Below, piece by piece: positions 7,741 through 15,176 of a DNA stretch of 21,562 nucleotides (its first letter is position 1; every line of letters starts with the position of its first letter). The notes beneath the pieces are model-generated. The model worked only from the letters and a program-made list of their open reading frames with translations, was not told the DNA's origin and did not search any database. The position numbers and the translations under genes are program-made. Source of the stretch: Coriobacteriaceae bacterium. GTDB taxonomy: Bacteria > Actinomycetota > Coriobacteriia > Coriobacteriales > Coriobacteriaceae. The stretch is taken from assembly GCA_902363125.1 (NCBI GenBank), contig CABIZD010000021.1:1-21562 (forward strand), read 5' to 3'.

Positions 7741-8652
7741 TTAAGCACGTGCTGTCTGGGCTATGCCAGCCTTGGCGCTTGCGCGTTTGCCGGCGAGTTC
7801 GCAAAAAATCGCGCCGCCGATGATAAGCGCGGCACCCATCAGACGGACCGGTGTTATGGCTTCGCCCAAAAGGACGGCGGAGAACACGACCGCCGAAAGC
7901 GGCTCGAGGTAGCCGACAACGGCGACGGTCTGCACAGGCAGTTTGGCGACGGCGCTAAAGTAGAGCAGGCAACCAATGCCGGTGTTGACGACGCCGAGCA
8001 TGACGACGGCGCGCCAATCGATGCCTGCGGCGACGCCGGCGGACAGGAATGAGGGTGCACCCTGCGTGATGAGCGTGAGGACCAGCGCGGTCACAAAGGC
8101 GGCACTCACCTGGAGCGTGGAGTTCTCGAGGCCTTCGATGTGTGGCGCGCCCTTGCTAGCGATGACCATCAGCGCATAGCAAAATGCCGAGGCGATGCCG
8201 CAGGCGATACCTGCAATGGGCATATTGCCGCCTAGACCTTGCGCTGCAATGAGAAAAGCACCGCAAGCAACGGCGATAAAGCCGGCGATTTTGCCGCCGG
8301 TCAGCTTTTCGCCAAAGATGAGCGGGGAGAGTGCCATGACAATGATGGGGCCGCAGTAGTACAGCAGCGAGGATACGCCGACGCCGATCGTCTGGTAGGC
8401 GCGGAACAGAAAAATCCAGCTGGCGCCCAGCGCAGCTCCCGAGAGGAGGAGGGCTGCGGCTTCGCGGGGGCGAGATGGCGCCTGCAACTTATGGCGTTGG
8501 GTGATGGCGAGAATGGTGACAAGCGAGAGTGCGCCCAAAAACGTGCGTAGTAGCACGATATCCGAGCTCGGCAGCGCGATGGCGGCGGCGATGATGCCGT
8601 TGGAGCCAAACAATAGCAATGCTGCTAAGTACGTAAACAGTCCGTTGTTCAT
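7741..8652 (-). CDS. EamA/DMT superfamily permease
   Basis: Drug/metabolite transporter-type permease of 303 residues with the standard ten hydrophobic helices arranged as two EamA halves (about residues 5-138 and 148-288). Typical features are LLRTFLGALS early on, 'YYCGPIIVMALSPLIFGEKL' at the end of the first half and 'LEPLSAVVFSAVLLGEAIT' at the same place in the second. The start ATG at 8652 follows AAGGGACGGAAG. The substrate is unknown; characterised relatives export amino acids or other metabolites. It is divergent from a LysR-type regulator across a 118-bp gap containing a LysR-type inverted repeat, so that regulator probably controls it. Confidence 0.9.
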   Translation of the reverse strand: MNNGLFTYLAALLLFGSNGIIAAAIALPSSDIVLLRTFLGALSLVTILAITQRHKLQAPSRPREAAALLLSGAALGASWIFLFRAYQTIGVGVSSLLYYCGPIIVMALSPLIFGEKLTGGKIAGFIAVACGAFLIAAQGLGGNMPIAGIACGIASAFCYALMVIASKGAPHIEGLENSTLQVSAAFVTALVLTLITQGAPSFLSAGVAAGIDWRAVVMLGVVNTGIGCLLYFSAVAKLPVQTVAVVGYLEPLSAVVFSAVLLGEAITPVRLMGAALIIGGAIFCELAGKRASAKAGIAQTARA

Positions 8653-8681
8653 GCGCTTCCGTCCCTTCTATATCCGAGCAT

Positions 8682-8698
8682 GTTCACTATGGGTGAAC
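8682..8698. promoter_or_regulatory. LTTR-type operator between the DMT permease and its LysR regulator
   Basis: GTTCAC-TATGG-GTGAAC is a perfect 6-bp inverted repeat with a 5-bp centre. It contains the T-N11-A core expected for LysR-type regulators and lies in the divergent gap near the likely -35 regions of both genes. Confidence 0.55.
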
Positions 8699-8719
8699 TG
8701 GCTTTAGAAGAAAAGCGAA

Positions 8720-8725
8720 TATAAT
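8720..8725 (+). promoter_or_regulatory. Probable -10 element of the lysR gene
   Basis: TATAAT is a consensus match 45 nt upstream of the GTG start. The -35 (CTGGCT region at 8698) is weak and abuts the operator at 8682-8698, consistent with autoregulation. Confidence 0.5.
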
Positions 8726-8770
8726 GCATGGATAACATGACAAAAACTCATGCAAAGGTGGAGGGGTGTC

Positions 8771-9628
8771 GTGGAAACGAATATTCAAAAGATGCAGGTG
8801 CTGCTCGAGACCGTGCGCGCCGGCAGTTTTACGCGCGCCGCCGAGCGCCTGAGCTATTCGCAGTCGGGCGTGAGCCGCATGGTGGCCGATCTTGAGGCCG
8901 ATTGGGGCTTTAAGGTGCTCGACCGCAGTCGCGAGGGCGTAGTACTTTCTGCCGATGGACGGCAAGTTATGCCTGCGGTTGAGGCGTTATGCGAGGAGTT
9001 TGGCCGCCTGCAGCGACGCGTGGATGAGATGCGTGGGCTCATGCGCGGCAAAATCTGCATCGGTACGTTTTCGAGTGTGGCGACCCACATGCTGCCGCCA
9101 GTGATTGCGCGCTTTCGCGCCGATCACCCGGACGTCGATTATGAGTTGCTGATGGGCGATTACTCAGAGATTGAACAATGGGTGGCTGAGGGTCGTTGCG
9201 ACCTGGGCTTTATCCCGCGTGAGCCACGAGAAAACGGCATGGCATCGCGGTCTTTGGTGCGCGACGAGTTGATGGCGGTAGTGCCGGCAGATTCTTTGCT
9301 TGCCACGGCGGGGGTCGTCTCTCTTGCCGATTTGGCCAACGAGCAGTTTATTCTGCTAGAACGAGGTACCGATGACGAGATTACGCCGCTGTTCCGTCGG
9401 GCGGGGCTGACGGTGCGCTCCAAGCTGTCGACCTGGGATGACTATGCGATTATGGCCATGGTTGAGGACGGCCTGGGCGTGAGCATTCTTCCCGCGCTCA
9501 TCTTGCGCCGCTGTCAGTTCGATGTTGCCGTGCGCCCACTCGAGGGACATCCTCATCGGCAGATCAACGCCATATATCGAACGGCCGACGTTTCGCTTGC
9601 CACTGCTCGATTCCTTGAATACCTCTAA
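8771..9628 (+). CDS. LysR-type transcriptional regulator (adjacent to DMT permease)
   Basis: LTTR of 285 residues. I chose the GTG at 8771 because GGAGG lies 6 nt upstream; an in-frame ATG at 8750 lacks a ribosome site and would add seven residues. The N-terminal winged helix-turn-helix covers residues of about 3-60 (MQVLLETVRAGSFTRAAERL, then SYSQSGVSRMVADLE as recognition region). The rest is the substrate-binding fold, starting at GKICIGTFSSVATHMLPPV, with the usual 'EDGLGVSILPALI' near the end. The regulated target is most likely the divergent EamA permease and itself. The effector is unknown. Confidence 0.93.
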   Translation: METNIQKMQVLLETVRAGSFTRAAERLSYSQSGVSRMVADLEADWGFKVLDRSREGVVLSADGRQVMPAVEALCEEFGRLQRRVDEMRGLMRGKICIGTFSSVATHMLPPVIARFRADHPDVDYELLMGDYSEIEQWVAEGRCDLGFIPREPRENGMASRSLVRDELMAVVPADSLLATAGVVSLADLANEQFILLERGTDDEITPLFRRAGLTVRSKLSTWDDYAIMAMVEDGLGVSILPALILRRCQFDVAVRPLEGHPHRQINAIYRTADVSLATARFLEYL

Positions 9629-9687
9629 ACGCGTGCATGTCATTGTCCGCTTTGGGCAAATCTCGGAGTTCGGTACGTTTTCTTATG

Positions 9688-9769
9688 AAATTGAACTTTC
9701 GAATGAGGCGCGGCGCTATACTGCTTGCTAAATTGAACCCCGGTTCAATTCGTGTTCTATAAATTGAAC
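9688..9769 (+). promoter_or_regulatory. TTGAAC repeat array upstream of the XRE-AlaA gene
   Basis: AAATTGAAC occurs three times (9688-9696, 9730-9738, 9761-9769). The middle copy is half of a 9-bp inverted repeat, AATTGAACC-CC-GGTTCAATT (9731-9750). A promoter with -35 TTGAAC (9733-9738) and -10 TCTATA (9756-9761, 17-nt spacing) would lie inside the array, about 30 nt from the GTG start. The array is a good operator candidate for the HTH domain encoded immediately downstream. Confidence 0.55.
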
Positions 9770-9790
9770 TTTGCCAGCAAGGAGGTTCCT

Positions 9791-11311
9791 GTGGCCCAAG
9801 AGACGTTTAGCGATCGCCTGCGACAGGCTATGTCCGATTGCGGCGTTCGCCAGTCGAACGTGATCCGCGCATCGGAGATGCTCGGCAAAAAACTCGGCAA
9901 GAGTCAGATGAGCCAATATGTGAGCGGCAAGACGATCCCGCGACGCGATGTGGCCGAGCTGCTCGCCCGTATTTTGGAGGTCGATGTTACCTGGCTGCTT
10001 GCCGGCGACGCCGATCAAAGCGAGGCATCATCACCCCGCAACGATTCCAAGCCCGAACCCCATCCCTCAGCTCAAATTGCAAGGAGCACCACCATGCGTA
10101 CTTTTTCTAAATCCACCAAGCTCGATAACGTCCTGTATGACGTGCGCGGTCCCGTCGTCGACGAGGCTGCCCGTATGGAGGACGAGGGCGAGCGCATCCT
10201 CAAGCTCAATATCGGCAACCCGGCGCCCTTCGGTTTCCGCACGCCCGATGAGGTCATCAAGGACATGCGCCAGCAGCTGCCCGACTGCGAAGGCTATTCC
10301 AACTCGCGTGGCCTGTTCTCCGCGCGCAAGGCGATCATGCAGTATTCGCAGATCAAGGGCCTGCCCAACGTTCAGATGGAGCATATCTACACGGGCAACG
10401 GCGTGTCCGAGCTCATTCAGCTTTCGATGAACGCGTTGCTCGACAATGGCGACGAGATTCTGATCCCCAGCCCCGACTATCCGCTCTGGACGGCGTGCGC
10501 AACCCTTGCTGGTGGTCATCCCGTACATTATCTGTGTGATGAGCAGGCGGATTGGTATCCCGACCTGGAGGATATGGAGTCCAAGATCACGAGCGCGACC
10601 AAAGCCCTCGTCATCATCAACCCTAACAACCCCACGGGTTCCGTCTATCCGCGTGAGGTGCTCGAGGGCATCGTTGAGGTTGCGCGCAGGCACCAGCTCA
10701 TGATTTTTGCAGACGAGATTTACGACCGCCTGTGCATGGACGGCTATGAGCACGTCTCGATTGCCTCGCTCGCTCCCGATCTGCCCTGTGTCACCTTTAG
10801 CGGCCTTTCCAAGTCGCACATGATTGCGGGCTATCGTATTGGCTGGATGGTGCTTTCGGGCAACCAGCGCTGCATGAGCGACTTCATCATGGGTATCAAC
10901 ATGCTCTCCAACATGCGCCTGTGCTCCAACGTGCCGGCTCAGTCGATCGTTCAGACGGCACTCGGTGGTCATCAGTCCGTTAACGACTACATCCGTCCTG
11001 GCGGCCGTGTCTACGAGCAGCGCAACTTTGTGTATGAGGCGCTCAACAAGATTGACGGCATCTCGGTGGTTAAGCCGCGCGCGGCGTTCTACATCTTCCC
11101 CAAGATGGATGTGAAGAAGTTCAACATCACCGATGACGAGCAGTTCGCCCTTGACCTGCTGCACGAGAAGAAGATTCTGATCACGCGCGGCGGCGGCTTT
11201 AACTGGGCCGAGCCCGATCACTTCCGCATCGTGTACCTGCCGCGCATGGAAGTACTCAAAGAGTCCCTTGAAGACCTCGCCGACTTCTTTGACCATTACC
11301 GTCAATCATAA
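9791..11311 (+). CDS. alaA: XRE helix-turn-helix domain fused to AlaA-type alanine aminotransferase
   Basis: 506 residues from a GTG start at 9791 with AAGGAGG 5 nt upstream. Residues of about 5-72 are an XRE-type DNA-binding domain (SDRLRQAM, then KSQMSQYVSGKTIPRRDVAELLARIL). Residues 73-101 are a Ser/Pro-rich linker. From Met102 on, the protein matches E. coli AlaA along its full length: SSKLENVCYDIRGP-like start, KLNIGNPAPFGF, GNGVSEL, INPNNPTG, FADEIYD and the PLP-lysine motif FSGLSK (Lys341 in the fusion, Lys240 counted from Met102). AlaA makes alanine from pyruvate using glutamate as amino donor. A second ribosome site, AAGGAG (10081-10086), precedes ATG 10094, so a 405-residue AlaA, the exact E. 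coli length, may also be made. There is no stop codon between the two parts. Repeats upstream suggest autoregulation by the XRE part. Confidence 0.92.
   Translation: MAQETFSDRLRQAMSDCGVRQSNVIRASEMLGKKLGKSQMSQYVSGKTIPRRDVAELLARILEVDVTWLLAGDADQSEASSPRNDSKPEPHPSAQIARSTTMRTFSKSTKLDNVLYDVRGPVVDEAARMEDEGERILKLNIGNPAPFGFRTPDEVIKDMRQQLPDCEGYSNSRGLFSARKAIMQYSQIKGLPNVQMEHIYTGNGVSELIQLSMNALLDNGDEILIPSPDYPLWTACATLAGGHPVHYLCDEQADWYPDLEDMESKITSATKALVIINPNNPTGSVYPREVLEGIVEVARRHQLMIFADEIYDRLCMDGYEHVSIASLAPDLPCVTFSGLSKSHMIAGYRIGWMVLSGNQRCMSDFIMGINMLSNMRLCSNVPAQSIVQTALGGHQSVNDYIRPGGRVYEQRNFVYEALNKIDGISVVKPRAAFYIFPKMDVKKFNITDDEQFALDLLHEKKILITRGGGFNWAEPDHFRIVYLPRMEVLKESLEDLADFFDHYRQS
10081..10096 (+). promoter_or_regulatory. 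Internal ribosome binding site and start codon for stand-alone AlaA
   Basis: AAGGAG at 10081-10086, 7 nt before an in-frame ATG (10094-10096), lies precisely at the junction between linker and aminotransferase. Translation from here would give a 405-residue enzyme without the DNA-binding domain. Confidence 0.6.
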
Positions 11312-11334
11312 CGACAGAGATGGTCTGTCATTTA

Positions 11335-11375
11335 ACGGGCGGCCCGTAACAGATTCGGGTCGCCCGTTTTCTGTT
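11335..11375 (+). terminator. Rho-independent terminator of the XRE-AlaA gene
   Basis: ACGGGCGGCCCG (11335-11346) pairs with CGGGTCGCCCGT (11356-11367), one G-U, loop TAACAGATT, followed by TTTCTGTT. Confidence 0.8.
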
Positions 11376-11440
11376 AAAGCTCGCGTTGTCAGCGTCTCGA
11401 TCGTTTGGGCGAGTGGGAATCGCGTGTGAACGGAAAACTA

Positions 11441-11457
11441 TATTCCAAAATGGAATA
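11441..11457. promoter_or_regulatory. LTTR box upstream of the amidohydrolase-ceramidase-PTS cluster
   Basis: TATTCCA-AAA-TGGAATA is a perfect 7-bp inverted repeat containing a T-N11-A core. Its centre lies about 64 bp upstream of the predicted transcription start (about 11513), the classic position of a LysR-type recognition site. A further TGGAAT half-site at 11472-11477 lies near -38, where the activation site is usually found. Confidence 0.6.
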
Positions 11458-11476
11458 CAGTGTGCTTCAACTGGAA

Positions 11477-11506
11477 TTGATGTCCGTGTGTCCGCTTTTT
11501 TAGAAT
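11477..11506 (+). promoter_or_regulatory. Promoter of the amidohydrolase-ceramidase-PTS cluster
   Basis: TTGATG (11477-11482), 18-nt spacer, TAGAAT (11501-11506). The start codon of the first gene is 33 nt downstream of the -10 element. Confidence 0.55.
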
Positions 11507-11538
11507 GTTCTCGACAAGATGAAAGGCGGTCCCCACCA

Positions 11539-12573
11539 ATGATTATCGATGCAAATTCCTACTGGTTTGACGAGCGCATCTTCCATGACGAGACACTCTG
11601 TGAACAGTTTTTGGCCGAGGTGCCCCGCGCTTACGACACCGAGGGCTACCTGACCGTAAGCCCCACGGGCAAGCGACAGATTGTGATCGAAAAGCCCGCT
11701 GGCTTCCCAGGCCTCAACTATATCGAGGGAGACTACACCCTTGAGAAGCGTCTGGCAGACATGGACGAGGCGGGGGTCGATAAAGCGATTCTCAAGCTCC
11801 CCGGCTGCCATGAGTGGATGTCGCTCGAGATGTGCCGGCGTTTCAACGACGGTATGGCTGCTGACGCGAAGGCGTCAAGTGGCCGTCTGATTCCGCTTGT
11901 CGCCGTGCCGCCCTTTGGCACCAAAGCGAATTTGGAGGAGCTCGACCGCAGGCTCGACGATGGTTTTGCGGGTGTGCAGCTCTGCGCTCACTACGGCAAG
12001 CGCTATCTCGACGACCAGGTCTTCTCGAGCTTTTTCGAGCACCTGAACGAACGCCATGTCACCGTTTACGTGCACCATGTTCCCGTGCCGGTCGAGAACG
12101 AATCGCTTCTCGCGTACGACAACCTTCGCCGCTCTTATGGCCGCTGCGTCGACCAAACTACGGCGATCGGCCGAGAGATCTTTGGCGATTTCTTTGAACG
12201 CTACCCCAATATCAAGATGGTCCACTCCATGCTCGGCGGCGCATACTTTGCGTTTAAGGAGATGCTGCTGCCTCATGGTCCCAAGCGCCCTGATGCTTCT
12301 GGCCGTTTTCAGGTCGATACCGAGACCGTTTCCAGGCGCCTCGAGAACAACATCTATTTCGACATGTCCCATGCTCAGCCTTGGGGCAAGACACTCCTTG
12401 CCTGCGCGGTTGACGTGCTGGGTGCAGACCATATTGTTTTTGGCACGAGCTATCCCGTTAAACGCGAGTGGCTCACCGAGGGTGTCGCCTGCGTTCGCGC
12501 TGCAAATCTGAGCGATACAGACAGCGACCTTGTGCTTGGCGGTACGGCGCAGCAACTGTACGGTGTCGAGTGA
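11539..12573 (+). CDS. Amidohydrolase-2 family protein (ACMSD-like fold) lacking canonical metal ligands
   Basis: TIM-barrel protein of 344 residues, first gene of the cluster. The start ATG at 11539 follows AAAGGCGGT. The fold is suggested by the N-terminal strand MIIDAN, 'RLADMDEAGVDKAILK', 'GFAGVQL', 'VYVHHVP' (His179/180), 'KMVHSMLGG' (His229), 'NNIYFDMSH', 'HIVFGTSYP' and the C-terminal GTAQQLYGVE, in the order seen in ACMSD/gamma-resorcylate decarboxylase-type amidohydrolases. Unusual points: the N-terminal DxHxH motif reads D-A-N-S-Y, losing both His, and the FGSDYP Asp is Ser304. Three of the usual metal-binding residues are therefore missing. It may work without metal, use another site, or be non-catalytic. 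The next gene starts 26 nt downstream. The substrate is unknown. Confidence 0.8.
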   Translation: MIIDANSYWFDERIFHDETLCEQFLAEVPRAYDTEGYLTVSPTGKRQIVIEKPAGFPGLNYIEGDYTLEKRLADMDEAGVDKAILKLPGCHEWMSLEMCRRFNDGMAADAKASSGRLIPLVAVPPFGTKANLEELDRRLDDGFAGVQLCAHYGKRYLDDQVFSSFFEHLNERHVTVYVHHVPVPVENESLLAYDNLRRSYGRCVDQTTAIGREIFGDFFERYPNIKMVHSMLGGAYFAFKEMLLPHGPKRPDASGRFQVDTETVSRRLENNIYFDMSHAQPWGKTLLACAVDVLGADHIVFGTSYPVKREWLTEGVACVRAANLSDTDSDLVLGGTAQQLYGVE

Positions 12574-12599
12574 GCGGCAATCAGAGGGGAGTATCTGCC

Positions 12600-13868
12600 A
12601 TGGACGAAGGAGAGATGAGGGCTGGGGCCGCTCGTGTGGCCATCGATCTTGGGGACGTGTTGCCGTTCGACGGTTTCGACGAACTCCGTCATGAGGTCTT
12701 CGCCCGTGCCCTTATCATCGAGGGGACGGGGCGACGCGCCTGCGTCCTTTCGCTTGAGGTCACCTCGATCGCTCCGGCTCTACTCGCCGATCTGCGTGAG
12801 GTTGTTGAGGATGCCGCCAATTGCAGCGGTGCTTATTCTTGGGTGGTTCCTACCCACACGTTTTCCATGCCTCACGTCCGCACTCCCGGGCATCTTGCCG
12901 ACGATGCTACCCGCAATCGCAACGAGCGCTATCGCGCAGCGCTCGTCGCTGCCGCCCGCACGGCTGTCGAGCGCGCTGTTGCGGGCATTCGCTCTGCCAC
13001 GCTCGCCGCTGTGGAGGGCGAATGCCCCGTGAACGTTAATCGCGACATTGAGACGCCTGCCGGCTGGTGGTTGGGCTCGAATCCCAGGGGGTTTGCCGAC
13101 CACACGATGCCCGTACTCGCCATAAGGGATGCCGGGGGCGAGTATGTTGCCGTGCTCGCGACGGCGGACGTTCAGTCCTCTGTGCTCGACGGGTCGCGCG
13201 ACTCCGAGGGGAGGCGCATGGCGAGCGGAGACCTCTTTGGTTTTGCCGCCATGTCACTCGAGCGCGAGCTGGGCGGCGTTGCCCTGTTGCTGCCAGGCGC
13301 CGCGGGCGACCAAGGTCCGGCGGAGCGCGCCATGAACGTCATGTTCGATGCGGCCGGCGTTAAGCAGACGGTCGATGCCCATGAGGACGGATACCGCATG
13401 CTGCACCAGCAGGGGCAGGCCTTGGGCGATGCTTTGATCGAGGCCGCTCGCATGGCGCGTAAGGATGACGCTACCGGCATCGGTGCCCGCACGGTCGACG
13501 TTCTCCTGCCCGCTCAGACACGCGCCGATTTTCACTCTTTGGCTCCGCACCGAACGTATGAGTTTCATGCCGCTGGCGAGCAGCGCACGAGGGTCTATCT
13601 ACTCCGGCTGGGAAACGTCGAGCTTGTCGGCGTACAACCCGAGGTCTCGAGTGCATTCGGCGCCACTGTGCGCGCCGCTCGGTCCGGCTCTGTGTTCTTT
13701 GCCACGCTCGTCAACGGCGGACAGAAGTACCTGCCGGCCCCCGATGCGTACGAGAAAATCACCTATGAGGCCATGAACTCCGGCTTTGCCGCCGGCTCCC
13801 ATGAGCGCCTCCTCCAAACCATCCTTGCCGCTTTGAACGCGGCGCGACAAAAAGGAGAACTTGCATGA
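12600..13868 (+). CDS. Neutral/alkaline ceramidase-fold hydrolase, copy 1 (divergent)
   Basis: Protein of 422 residues resembling the N-terminal catalytic domain of neutral ceramidases (amide hydrolases). The start ATG at 12600 has GGGGAG 8 nt upstream. Recognisable elements are VVPTHTFSMPH (His86, first zinc His), LPGAAGDQGPAER (residues 231-243, active-site loop), VGVQPEVSSAFG (Glu of the PGE-like motif) and VNGGQKYLPAPDAYE (Tyr region). At the place of the second zinc His (NWAVHS in the neighbouring paralogue) it reads ATADVQSSV, with no His. There is no signal peptide, so it should act in the cytoplasm, unlike secreted ceramidases. Its stop overlaps the next start by four bases (ATGA), which indicates translational coupling. 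The two proteins may form a hetero-oligomer or act in sequence. Confidence 0.75.
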   Translation: MDEGEMRAGAARVAIDLGDVLPFDGFDELRHEVFARALIIEGTGRRACVLSLEVTSIAPALLADLREVVEDAANCSGAYSWVVPTHTFSMPHVRTPGHLADDATRNRNERYRAALVAAARTAVERAVAGIRSATLAAVEGECPVNVNRDIETPAGWWLGSNPRGFADHTMPVLAIRDAGGEYVAVLATADVQSSVLDGSRDSEGRRMASGDLFGFAAMSLERELGGVALLLPGAAGDQGPAERAMNVMFDAAGVKQTVDAHEDGYRMLHQQGQALGDALIEAARMARKDDATGIGARTVDVLLPAQTRADFHSLAPHRTYEFHAAGEQRTRVYLLRLGNVELVGVQPEVSSAFGATVRAARSGSVFFATLVNGGQKYLPAPDAYEKITYEAMNSGFAAGSHERLLQTILAALNAARQKGELA

Positions 13869-14983
13869 ATATCGGACATGCACGCCGCAAGATTACCCCG
13901 CAAGGCGACATCTATCTAATCGGATACCGTAACCTCCCCAACCGTCTGGAGCCTGCGACAGGCGTCCATGACGACGTCTTCGCCAACGCGATTCTTTTCC
14001 AACAGGACGACCGCGAAGTTTTTCTCTTCAACGCCGATGTTCTCGAGTTTGAGGAGAGCATGGCCGAGGAGGTTAAGACGATGCTCGCCGAGCGCTACGG
14101 AATCGACCGTGACTGCATTCTGCTCTCCGCGACGCACGACCACACTTCGATCGTCGCCTACCATCGCAGCTGGTGGACGGGAAAATTCAACGAGGACTAC
14201 TATCGCTGGTTCCTCGATACCATCTGTCAATGCTTCGAAGAGTGCCGCGCCAACGCGCGACCTGCGACCTGTCGCATGGGCAAAAAAGTCATCACCGGTT
14301 TCTACGACAACCGCATCATTCCCGGTGAGCTTGCCGACAATGAGGTTATCGTGGTGTCGTTCTTCGATACCGAAGGCAAGCCATTTGCGGGCTTTGTGAA
14401 CTGGGCGGTGCATTCCGCTTGCGTCGGACCCGACTGCACAGAGCTCACGAGCGAACTCGCCGGTCTTACCGGCAAAAAGCTCGCTCAGAGTCTTGGTTAC
14501 TATCCGGCCATGGTCGTCGGTGCTGCTGGCGACTGTAGCGACCGCAATTTTCGCCAGGGACGCGGCATTCCCGAGGTTGAGCGTGTTTCGACCGGTCTTG
14601 CCGAGGCGATTTCCCAGATCAAGCTCGATTGCGAGGTCGTTCTTGATCGCATCGAGCCTCAGACGTTCTATCACACCGTTGCCCGTGACGACTTTTCACT
14701 CACGCTTAAGTGTGCCGTCATCAGTCTGGGCGGCTTGCATCTCTTTGTGTTCCCGAGTGAACTCGGCAGCGACCTGGGCATTCGCATGAAGCGCGAATGT
14801 CCGGTCGAGGGAATAGTCTGCGGTTACACCAACGGCTATTTTGAGTATTTCCTTCCGGCACGTGAGTACGGCCTCTCCTTTGAGACCGAGCGTACTCAGA
14901 TTCCCCAGGGCGAACCGGAACGTCTGTGTGACAAGTTCTGCCAGACGACGAGACTTCTCGGCGCAGCAGATTCGCGTCTGTAG
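13865..14983 (+). CDS. Neutral/alkaline ceramidase-fold hydrolase, copy 2
   Basis: Protein of 372 residues, with its start overlapping the stop of copy 1 and AAAGGAG upstream. Ceramidase-family residues are intact: SATHDHTS (His91/His93), FVNWAVHSACVG (His183), GAAGDCSDRN (220-228, with Ser225 at the nucleophile position), VFPSELGSDLG (Glu299) and GYTNGYFEYFLPAREYG (Tyr region). Family members hydrolyse amide bonds of N-acyl sphingosines. No signal peptide or membrane anchor is present, so a lipid substrate is doubtful. Given the downstream PTS gene, an intracellular amide or ester conjugate brought in by the PTS is a more natural target; this is inference. It has diverged considerably from copy 1. 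Confidence 0.82.
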   Translation: MNIGHARRKITPQGDIYLIGYRNLPNRLEPATGVHDDVFANAILFQQDDREVFLFNADVLEFEESMAEEVKTMLAERYGIDRDCILLSATHDHTSIVAYHRSWWTGKFNEDYYRWFLDTICQCFEECRANARPATCRMGKKVITGFYDNRIIPGELADNEVIVVSFFDTEGKPFAGFVNWAVHSACVGPDCTELTSELAGLTGKKLAQSLGYYPAMVVGAAGDCSDRNFRQGRGIPEVERVSTGLAEAISQIKLDCEVVLDRIEPQTFYHTVARDDFSLTLKCAVISLGGLHLFVFPSELGSDLGIRMKRECPVEGIVCGYTNGYFEYFLPAREYGLSFETERTQIPQGEPERLCDKFCQTTRLLGAADSRL

Positions 14984-15004
14984 GCCTGATTGCGTGATAT
15001 GGGC

Positions 15005-15019
15005 CAATGAGGCTCATTG
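15005..15019. promoter_or_regulatory. Palindrome in the ceramidase-PTS gap, possible operator
   Basis: CAATGAG-G-CTCATTG is a perfect 7-bp inverted repeat 22 nt after the stop of the second ceramidase-like gene. The 193-nt gap (14984-15176) has no convincing ORF with its own ribosome site; an in-frame ATG at 15135 sits too close to its GGAGG. The gap may hold a second promoter for the PTS gene. Confidence 0.35.
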
Positions 15020-15176
15020 CCATGTGATCGGCATCTTTCATCTTCTCTGCCGTTCCCCATCCCGGGCGTACGTGCGTCCGCGGATTTCAAAGGGGGAAGC
15101 GGGTTCCTTGCCCTCCCACGTCGACTACGGAGGCATGAAATCGATGCTATACCCCGCTCAGAAAAAGGAGAATTCC

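Noticed and set aside
9741..9754. GGTTCAATTC resembling the T-loop of a tRNA
   Set aside because: No acceptor stem, D-arm or anticodon arm can be drawn around it; it is the right half of the TTGAAC inverted repeat.
15135..15176. Upstream in-frame ATG as start of the PTS gene
   Set aside because: Its GGAGG is only one base from the ATG, too close to work well, whereas ATG 15177 has AAAAAGGAG at normal spacing and fits the EIIB N-terminus.
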